Source: Scedosporium boydii
Lineage: Eukaryota > Ascomycota > Sordariomycetes > Microascales > Microascaceae
Assembly (NCBI GenBank): GCA_002221725.1
Contig: NJFT01000040.1
Location: forward strand, 62,001-126,000
Direction of reading: 5' to 3'
DNA length: 64,000 nt
Of the stretch, positions 56,350-64,000 are shown piece after piece. Positions within the stretch are counted from its first letter, which is position 1; each line of letters begins with the position of its first letter. Position numbers and translations under genes: made by a program. The notes under the pieces were generated by a model, which saw nothing but the letters and a program-made list of their open reading frames with translations, was not told the origin of the DNA and ran no database searches.

Positions 56350-58348
56350 CTATGCCGATTTAACTTCTCCCCCTGGTTGTTGCTCACATACGCCTTGATT
56401 CTGTTCCTGCTCTGGTTTCTCCAGGTTGACCTCGTCCTCTTCTTCCATTGTGTCCCTCCTAAACCTGTATGTCTGATGATCTGGATCCGCTTCCCACTCA
56501 TTCTCGATGATGGGCTCTACTTCTGGAATAATGCCATTATGTTTGAGGCACGGAGGGAGTCTGCCGCCATGATTGTTTTGTGGGAGGTAATTTGCTTCCT
56601 TTCGCAACCGATAAAGGAGTGATTCGTGCAGGACAGCGTCGGGTGGGATATCTCGTGTGGACCCGGCGTTAAGAGGAAACCTCACATTCACCCACTCGTT
56701 GTCCTCAAGCTCCCATCGGGTGATGAAGGGGAACCATTCTACTCCAAGTTAGTCGTGTCGCAAACGCTGGTTATGGTAGTGAAGCCTGACTCTTACCCAT
56801 AAACCTCCATAGAAGCACCGTGAAGAAGCCCGTTCCCCGGCCAAACTTTAACGCATCGTGCATCACGCCATCAAGAGCCTGGTACTTCCTCTTCTTGAAA
56901 CGCTTCTTGAACCCTTCCACATTCGGCCGCCACTTAACCGCTGCCGTCGGGTCCTTCTGTCCTACTAGTTCAACCTCACGAATCATCCACGACAGCGGGA
57001 TATCGCTCATCTGGAACGGATCCGTCAAGATGTCCTTGGCTTTGGTGGGTTCCTTTGCCTTGCTGGTCCTCCAGAAGCTTTGCACGCGCTTTCCAAAATT
57101 CTTCAGCTGCTGCCAAAGCGTCAGGCTCTTGGTGGCTTCATCCGGATCGGGAGCCACAGCCGGCCAGCCACCACCAACATCGCCGTGGCAGCCGGGGAAC
57201 CAGACTTCTTTTATGTCTTCCTTCTCGCCATCGTGAGCGAGGGCGCGAATATCCTGCGCTAACAGGGCAGGCTTGAACTTGACACGTCGCTCGTCAACAG
57301 CCACAGCATGCCTCACGTAACGTGCCGTCCCCTTGATGGGGACGGGGATGGGCGTCCTCGGCTCGAAGACGGAAATGGAGTTGACGCAGTCCCAAACACC
57401 GAGGAAGTAAACCTTGATATTCCTCTCCTTTACTCGCCCGTTGCGGCAAACCACCTGCTCCTTACGGCAAAAGGTATCACTGAACGCCGTGATCTCATCC
57501 CTCGCCACTTCGTACTGTTTCCCATGATGCACGCGAATATTTCCCTCTTCGTCCCTGAGCGGAGTCTGCTCGTCATCCTCGGTCTCGTATCCCCTGTCCT
57601 TGTCGAAGGGCCTCCAGCGGCGTCTGGCGTGGGCGTAGTCGTAGTCGTCGATTTCGCCGGCGAGGTAGCGCTGGTACAGGCGGTAGGCGAATGGGACCAT
57701 TTCTTCGTTGCCTTTGCAGAGGAGGCCGACGGTGTGGATCATGCGAGCGAGAAACTTGGCGGTGAAGGCGCCACGACTGAAGCCAAACATGTAGATTTTG
57801 TCGCCCTTTCCGATGGTTAGTAATGTTGCTTGGTTTTTCATTCGTCCGGCAGATGCGTGTGAAGAGGTGTATGGGTGTCAAGGGAGGCGACTTACAGAGT
57901 CGTAGTATCGCATCAAGAACCGGTATCCAGCCATGACGTGGGCGTCAAAGGTCGTGCCGACACCTTGGTCTATCGTCTGCGAGATGGAGCTGCACATCTC
58001 CCCATACCAACTCTTGTGCACGGTAGTTTCATTGATATCATACGTGCCGATACCAGCTGGAACATGGTGAGCGAAGAAACTAAAGAGAGAGGAAAATAAT
58101 AACACTGAAAAAAGTAAAAATAAAAATAGGGGAGATCCAGCCTTACTCTGGTAGTAATGGTACTGGTTAGGGTCATTGCGGTCTAGTTTGCTGAGGATCT
58201 TGACCACGTTTGTATCCGCGTTCGAACCGCTGAACTTGTTGCCTGTGCCGTCGAAGCAGAGGATCAACTTTTTAGGCTCTTTACCATCCTCGATCTCGCA
58301 GGCGGTGGAGGACCTGCTGAGAGAGCCAATCGGACTCTCGGAGTGCAT
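56350..58348 (-). CDS. DUF2235 alpha/beta-hydrolase
   Basis: Exons 58348-58147, 58056-57896, 57805-56797 and 56738-56350 join to 586 aa. Introns are 90, 90 and 58 nt with CTAAC-type branch sites. The N-terminal strand [14 protein letters not shown] (28-41) is the DUF2235 signature, followed by YYQTGIGTYD across the first intron and [10 protein letters not shown] (129-138), a GxSxG nucleophile elbow. VWDCVNSIS (258-266) and [13 protein letters not shown] (323-335), the acid and His elements, complete the expected catalytic set. Relatives include bacterial Tle1 phospholipase effectors and many uncharacterised fungal proteins, so a lipase or phospholipase activity is plausible but unproven. No signal peptide. 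The C-terminus is Glu/Gln-rich. Confidence 0.85.
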
Positions 58349-60798
58349 GTTGACAAATAGGAACGAAGAACAAGGGCAACAATACAGGAAAGAGGTCAGA
58401 GGGCATCCTTGAATGGAAGAGAACTGAAAGTCTGGGGAGCTGGATGACTTGATCTAGTTAACCTCCCGGTCATGATGCCGCCGCCCACCAGGTCCCGCTC
58501 ATGCTACCTATTAGAAATAGGTGCGCCTACACATTCCGCCTTCGAAAACACCTCAACATGCTTGCCCAGCTGAACTGGCTCCCACTCTTCGTCATTGCCA
58601 AGTAACGAATGCAGATGATTGTCATCGCTAGCCGGAGACGTTGACCCGCAGCGCAGCAAATCCTATCCGTCTTAGACCCCTGATAACCAGGGTTCAAGTT
58701 AACGTCTCAAGCGGTTCGGGCCGTTGGATATTGCTGGACACAAGCGGAAAATAGTGTAATGTCCTTGACAGCAGTGGTTCCCTTTTCCGGATTGGAACGT
58801 ATAATAATATCCTGCCTGTCTGCCCTCCTGCATGCAGCCTCTGACCGCATTTTCTCTTTTTTCCTTGGCCACGGGCTTTTTGCTGTGGAGAAGCAGGAAG
58901 TGTAGCCAGCCACACGCATGCTATTGTTGCAGGACCGGGAAAGGATCAACCGCTTTGCATGAACCAGACTGGGAAGCCTGAACGAAGTCTACATACCCGC
59001 CAGGCTCTTACCTGGGGGATCGGAGAATATGTAGCCAGCCATACAGTCTCCACACTTACGGGATGCTGCACCATCTACAAGAGGGAGGTCAGAAGAAGTG
59101 AAAAGTAAGTTACAAAGATAATCATGGTAAAACAATAGACTTCTCACAACGCATTTCACAAGGTCTCCTTCCCATTTCCTCCAGCCTTCGTGGAATATTT
59201 CGGATTTGATGCATCGACATAGCTACACTTCCTCTTCTGTACTGGTGGCTGAAGAGATCTGCGAGCCTAGCGCACAGCACTTGCCCCAGCTTGTCTTGGT
59301 GGACCAACCACCGAGACCTACCGATGTGCAGTTTTAGTCATTGGGCATCAATGCAACGGACCAGTTCCTCCTACAATCTTCATTGCAAGTCAAGCTGAAG
59401 CCGGTTAAAGTTTTCCATGTAGAGCAGGGAGAAGTAGACACCTTAGCCCTGTGTTGGGTCACTGATAGGGCTAGGGAATCTTTATTCTCTTTCTTGGCGC
59501 CCACCCGCTTGCCTTTCCTTTCCTCCCTAACTTCGGGCAATATTCAACCAAGGTTGCATCTTGTCGGAGACATGATAGCATGGGTCTATATTTGACGCGG
59601 ATGTCAAGAATCAGATAATCGCTGTCATCAGAACCCGAATGCAAAACGCTCGGCAGTGACGGGCTCTCCATACTCTTCATCGTCCATTTCGACATGTGGA
59701 GCGAGGAGGTTAAGATATTAACGGCCATTTCAAGCAAGATAGTACTCTCAATGCAATGCACCAAGTAGCCTACAGCAGAGACATACATTTCGGCGATGAT
59801 CGCTTTCCCTCTCTCGGGTTCATCCTCGCACGGGCTCCGGATCCGGCGGCCCCGGAAATACCTAGTTCCTACTGCAAGCCTAGGAGATACTATCTATGAC
59901 CTGCTTGCGCTAATGCCATAGAGGCTGATTATTGAACCCTGTGCCAATCATGCAGCCAGCAATGTTCTTGGTCTTGGACTTACGGGCTGTTTGAATGCGA
60001 AAGGCCCGCTGCATAATGGCGGCTTCCCAACGGCTACCCTCCCCTTCGACATGAAAATTGTAAATGACTGTGGCTTCGCGATATAAGAATCAGCTGATCA
60101 TTGATCTTTCCAAAAATAGGATCACTTGGGCATCCGACGCACATCGTAGTCCTCCTTCAGCTGTGATGTTGTGCCTGTTAACATGTGCGTTCTGCCTCTC
60201 TGATGCATAAGTGCGAATGGGAGTATATAGGCATTGAGGTACAACCCCCGAGATTCAGTGCCATTGCCGGGTCAAAGGAACGTTAGATGGAAGGAATCAG
60301 CTTTAATAACAGGGCCATTCGTCGTATGGTACGTGTTATGCGGCTGTATGAAAATGTGGAACATTCCTAGCATGTGGACGGAACATAGCTATCGTTAAAT
60401 GTGAGGGAAGAAACGGAAGACGCAAAAAAGCAGAAGACGGCCTTGTCCTCCATACTTCTTAATGTCGCTTGCCTTCCCCTGTCGAGTTCGGCTCTCCTCC
60501 CCTTCTCGGAGAACATTCACTTGGCTAAGTTCACTAGTAATATCAAGGACATGCCTTTTCGCCCTCATAGTAGCCGTTTGACATCCCTCTTCGTCGTCGG
60601 AGCCTCCTCACTCCTTCTCGCGCATCTAATATTCTAACAAGGACGAGGACACGAGGCACGATGTTAGGAGAATATCAACTTCACACTATATAACCTCGCC
60701 ACCGAGGCCTGTGCGAAGAACAAACTTCGGTTCCTGCGGGCATTCTGATATATATGTATATCAAGATACGGCTGAGAATCTACGTCAAAAACACACAC
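58349..60798. other. Long intergenic region, 2.4 kb
   Basis: I found no coherent gene on either strand. The ORFs (for example 59341-59595 plus and 59471-59788 minus) are short, overlap each other and carry no motif. A CACTATATAA box near 60685 is unassigned. Confidence 0.4.
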
Positions 60799-62652
60799 TC
60801 ATACGAGCACTTTCAGCAACTTCTCAAAGCTTCCAATGGACCCAAGCCCAGTGACGCAATCATAGCCCCTGTAGGCGTCGAAGCCTGGCACAGTGGAGTT
60901 TTCATACGTGCATCCCATGTTTCTCCCCACGGAAACGTCCACGAGTGCTTTCCGCACCTTCGGCGTGTATAAAAGCGGGTTAAGCCACCCCAGGCTGCTC
61001 TTGCCCACTTTGAGTCGCTCCCCATTAATTAATGCTATCAACGCCGCAACCACGGGCGTGCTGGCACTCGTTCCACTGATGTCCGTCTCTTCTCCGCCCA
61101 CTATGATGGAGAACCCTTCTCCCGGCGCGCTCAAGTCTGGAATCGCACGCCCCGACGCATTGTAGAAGTGTTTGGCTTTCCCGTTCAGAGCCTCGAGGTA
61201 CTCCATCGAGGCGAGTTGCTGCCAATCCGGAGTCTCAAAATAGTTACTGAACCCGCCTCCGGATGCCATGGATCCTTGTAAAGGAACTGTCGATCGGGTG
61301 GCCCCCACGACTGTGACATAGGGACAACTGGGTGGGAAAGTCGGGGTAAACATCTTGATATACTTTCCGTCGTTGCTATAGCAGTCCCCGACACCGGTGC
61401 CCGCAGCTCCCCCATCTCCCGACGATACGAGGACAGATACGCCCCGTGCCGCCACCTGAGCGAACATATCGCAGACCTTGACGGCGTAAGCGTAAGGTAC
61501 GCTGTTCTCATCGTCCGAGTAGGAGATACTGAGCACGTGCGGAATCTCGTCATCGGATAAGTCGAGGATGTACCGCAGGAACTCGAGGAACGGCTCGTTC
61601 CTGCTAGCCCCTGAGGTAATCTCTGTGCCATTGTCCGCGATTTGCGTGGCACGCCCGCCCGAAAGGTAATACGTGACGTTTGAGGGATACCCCATTGCCA
61701 TGGCATATTCAAGGTCCAGGCTGGCTTCAAGCCCTGCATCTTCCTTGGGCCACTGGGGATTGGCAGCGTTGTTTAAGAGCCGTACAGTGAAATTGAATCC
61801 CGTGGAATGGATGCTTGGGGCAAACTTCTGCAAAAACGAGGACACATCGTCGTAGTGCGCCCATTGCTCAAGAAACCCTGCGACGGCAAATCTGATCTTT
61901 GGTGTTCCCGGGTGAGAGGCGGTGTGATTCTGTGCTCGGACTGGGAGATGGAAAAGGCGCCGGAGGCAATCAGGATTGACGCCGTCGGGACAAGGCTGGC
62001 TCCGGTCGCCTTGAACACGATTCCTGGGAAGCGTACCCGACATGTATGACGCCTTCCGCCGAGATATGTCCCGATGCGCGACCCTGGCTGATGGAGGTGT
62101 GCGGCGATCCCGGCGGAGGGCCGTCGGGGCCGAGCTCACCGGCCTCGCGAAGTGCGAGAGCGGGTGCACGAAACGAATATGCGGACTCAGGTGCTGCGGG
62201 ACCGAGTACGACCGGGCCCGAAGGTAAGTAGACGTGCCGAAGTAGTAGTGGCCCACGGCGGCATCCAAGAGGGATCGCAACGTCTTGACGGAAGAACGGA
62301 ATCGAATCGAGGGACCTTCGATGCGAGCATCATGAATGCCTTCGTCCTTCAGCCAAGACATCACCGAGCGTGCTGCATGTTGGTCTGGGATTTGGTATTT
62401 TTCGGCCTCTTCCTTGGTGAGATAATGTCCGTAGTCGACATGGGTCGGGTCGCTGATAGCAGCGAGTCTTGCCTTCAGCGCGGGCAGGCAAGGCTGGTGT
62501 AATTCGATAGAAAGGTCAAGGCTTTCGCTCGGGAGGGCCCTTTTCATGTGCTTCCACTCAGCAGGCAAGTCAGGACTATGGGTATGAACTCTCATAGCCT
62601 CGACACTAGTAGCCAACACTAGGAGCGCCAAGGCACACAGTAATGACATCAT
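60799..62652 (-). CDS. Secreted sedolisin / tripeptidyl-peptidase (S53)
   Basis: One exon, 617 aa from MMSLLCALALLVLATSVEA, a clear signal peptide. Residues about 28-190 are a Pro-kumamolisin activation domain (WKHMKRALPSESLDLSIEL, DPTHVDYGHYLTKEEAEKY). The catalytic domain begins near 225. The S53 catalytic set is intact: E309 and D313 in LEASLDLEY, the oxyanion Asp D413 in SSGDGGAA, and nucleophile S529 in SGTSASTPVVAAL. Asp residues in the C-terminal region (VDVS near 571, GYDCVTGLG near 598) fit the calcium site. It should be an acid-active secreted peptidase that matures by removing its prodomain. An upstream in-frame start at 62724 would bury the signal peptide, so I rejected it. Its many N-glycosylation sequons fit secretion. 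Confidence 0.9.
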   Translation of the reverse strand: MMSLLCALALLVLATSVEAMRVHTHSPDLPAEWKHMKRALPSESLDLSIELHQPCLPALKARLAAISDPTHVDYGHYLTKEEAEKYQIPDQHAARSVMSWLKDEGIHDARIEGPSIRFRSSVKTLRSLLDAAVGHYYFGTSTYLRARSYSVPQHLSPHIRFVHPLSHFARPVSSAPTALRRDRRTPPSARVAHRDISRRKASYMSGTLPRNRVQGDRSQPCPDGVNPDCLRRLFHLPVRAQNHTASHPGTPKIRFAVAGFLEQWAHYDDVSSFLQKFAPSIHSTGFNFTVRLLNNAANPQWPKEDAGLEASLDLEYAMAMGYPSNVTYYLSGGRATQIADNGTEITSGASRNEPFLEFLRYILDLSDDEIPHVLSISYSDDENSVPYAYAVKVCDMFAQVAARGVSVLVSSGDGGAAGTGVGDCYSNDGKYIKMFTPTFPPSCPYVTVVGATRSTVPLQGSMASGGGFSNYFETPDWQQLASMEYLEALNGKAKHFYNASGRAIPDLSAPGEGFSIIVGGEETDISGTSASTPVVAALIALINGERLKVGKSSLGWLNPLLYTPKVRKALVDVSVGRNMGCTYENSTVPGFDAYRGYDCVTGLGSIGSFEKLLKVLV

Positions 62653-63821
62653 CACGGGGATCCTCAGGATATGATATACAGCTTGCGGGTGCGGACTGAC
62701 TCCGATGAAACTACCAACGGTCACACCGAGTGGAGAACACGGAGCATGCAGTTATATGTACTCATTCATGACATTCAATTCAGAGAGGGAGCGGATCCCG
62801 TCCCCAGGGCTTTCCCGAAGGAAGCAGAAGTGATGGCAATGCCTACAACACCAAACAGGGTTGCGTGTGAAACAGCAGTGCCCAGGGCTATAATTACATG
62901 TCCCCATACATGGAAGGAATAGCAGAATCCTCTGATCATAGACGGCGTGGCTCGGCTAACTTGACTCCGTACGGTCAGCCCGAAACAGTGCCGCAACGAC
63001 AAATATCACGAAGAGGTGTTGTAATGATTTTGAGGTTTGTCTCTTCGAAAGTGGGGGATCGGCGAACTGCTTCGTAGGATCAAATCCTTTGCCACGCGGC
63101 CCGATAAGAATTGTACCACCTTCCTGCCCGCTAGCGCTGGAGGCCTTAAATGATCGTCACCCGTGTACCTCGGTAAGCTGTCGTGTGGTGTACTCTCGTT
63201 GGTCCTTCTTGCGAGGGTTCCGGCTACGCTATCGAATGTGCCACATTGGGACCGCCAGACAGGAGCAATCCCTCCCCCAAACAGGAACTTTTAGTAGTAT
63301 CTCAAGTGGGGGTATACTCTATACACGATGAACTAGCCGGTGAACTAGCCGTAACTCCCCCTCCCCGCGGGCCGGCCCGAAGGAGCTGAAAGAGTGGATA
63401 CGGAAACCCCTCCCTTCACCTACTTCTTTCCAGTTAATATTTCGAAGAGGTACCCTTAAGAGCCCCCGCAAATCAGGAGTGAGACGGACTGGTGTGACCT
63501 AGCGAGTCCAATCAAACAATAAAGAACAACAGTGATCGACTGGTTCATTTTATCAATAAGGGAAATACTACGGATGTATAGTATGCAGGATATGAAGTAG
63601 ATGAGAGATAAAATAGACAATAGATTCGAAAGGTTGATAGTACTGATGAACACATTGTTGGATATGAGACATTTTTCTGGCCATCCTCACAAATATCCGG
63701 AGAGTCCATTTTCCGTCTCCACGCCCGCAGTACTATGCTATTGTCCTTAAGCCCATTTTCCCAACTGAAAGCTTACTGCATTGGGGGTCCTAATCACGGT
63801 CTCAGTGAGACTTACGCCTTC
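62653..63821. other. Intergenic between S53 and Cys-rich gene
   Basis: About 1.2 kb, presumably the S53 promoter and the 3' side of the small gene at the edge. No further gene was recognised. Confidence 0.4.
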
Positions 63822-64000
63822 TTATTTAGGAACGCAAGTCAGGTAACCACCGACGGTGTAACACTCTGAAAACTCGTGTTAGCACCTGAGTTTCTACTCC
63901 AGCCCTGCATTCTAGGATACAACTTACTTCCGCTGACAACCTTGGATTTGTCCGATGGGCCCGAGTGGTATTTGCAGCTGTGGCCCGACTTGTACGAGCA
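63822..64000 (-). CDS. Small Cys-rich protein, 3' part (cut by window edge)
   Basis: The last two exons of a minus-strand gene are present: (>64000)-63928 and 63865-63822, with a 62-nt intron (GTAAGT...TTTTCAG). The join is in phase and gives GHSCKYHSGPSDKS, then VVSGKCYTVGGYLTCVPK and TAA. Four Cys fall within 38 residues, with many Gly, Ser, Lys and Tyr. This is the look of a small secreted disulfide-rich protein (effector-like or antimicrobial-like). The N-terminus, and so the signal peptide, lies outside the window, so secretion is inferred. I do not recognise the family. Confidence 0.65.

Noticed and set aside
1..64000. CRISPR array, insertion sequences or rRNA genes
   Set aside because: No regularly spaced repeats, prokaryotic transposase or rRNA sequence was seen; the DNA is eukaryotic nuclear in character.

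Overview
The window looks like nuclear DNA of a filamentous ascomycete (Pezizomycotina). Genes are split by many short introns of about 55-150 nt with GT...AG ends and CTAAC/CTNAC-type branch sites. The content is typical of that group: three intact HET-domain genes plus a decayed one, a fungal annexin with a Pro/Gln/Gly-rich tail, a cytochrome P450, a GMC oxidoreductase, a sedolisin peptidase, a DUF2235 hydrolase and several F-box genes. The two tRNA-Ala(AGC) genes are of nuclear eukaryotic type. I cannot name the species.

Left part (1-25 kb). It starts with a decayed minus-strand reading frame (339-992). Then come an F-box/LRR-like gene (1716-3523), a P450 (4759-6757), a broken GH55 beta-1,3-glucanase (about 7200-9850), an annexin (10891-12506) convergent with an MDR oxidoreductase (12783-13981), a tubulin-tyrosine-ligase-like gene (15871-17352), an unknown fungal gene (17598-18927) divergent from an amino-acid permease (19799-21847), a secreted bacterial-like TagC beta-propeller protein (22812-23753) and a second F-box gene (24094-25449).

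Middle part (26-46 kb). This is an accessory, incompatibility-type neighbourhood. It holds a HET relic killed by point nonsense changes only (26230-27620), an intact secreted GMC oxidoreductase, a degenerate G-alpha homologue in which all five guanine-nucleotide motifs are lost (30516-31673), a zinc-cluster/ankyrin protein interrupted by a 24-nt homopolymer (32808-35053), three tandem HET genes on the minus strand (35686-43956), and a multi-spanning membrane protein that shares a short divergent promoter with the last HET gene (44361-45800).

Right part (46-64 kb). It carries a secreted protein with NTF2/SnoaL-like repeats, two identical divergent tRNA-Ala genes, a nine-exon MFS transporter, a third F-box gene, a DUF2235 alpha/beta-hydrolase, a secreted S53 sedolisin and, at the window edge, the 3' end of a small Cys-rich protein gene.

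Most promising signals: the G-alpha-like pseudo-GTPase beside HET and zinc-ankyrin genes, the TagC-like gene as a possible bacterial acquisition, and two relics whose reading frames stay open except for several nonsense codons, as RIP-type mutation would leave. Exon joins were worked out by hand from splice motifs and frame; transcripts would be needed to confirm them.
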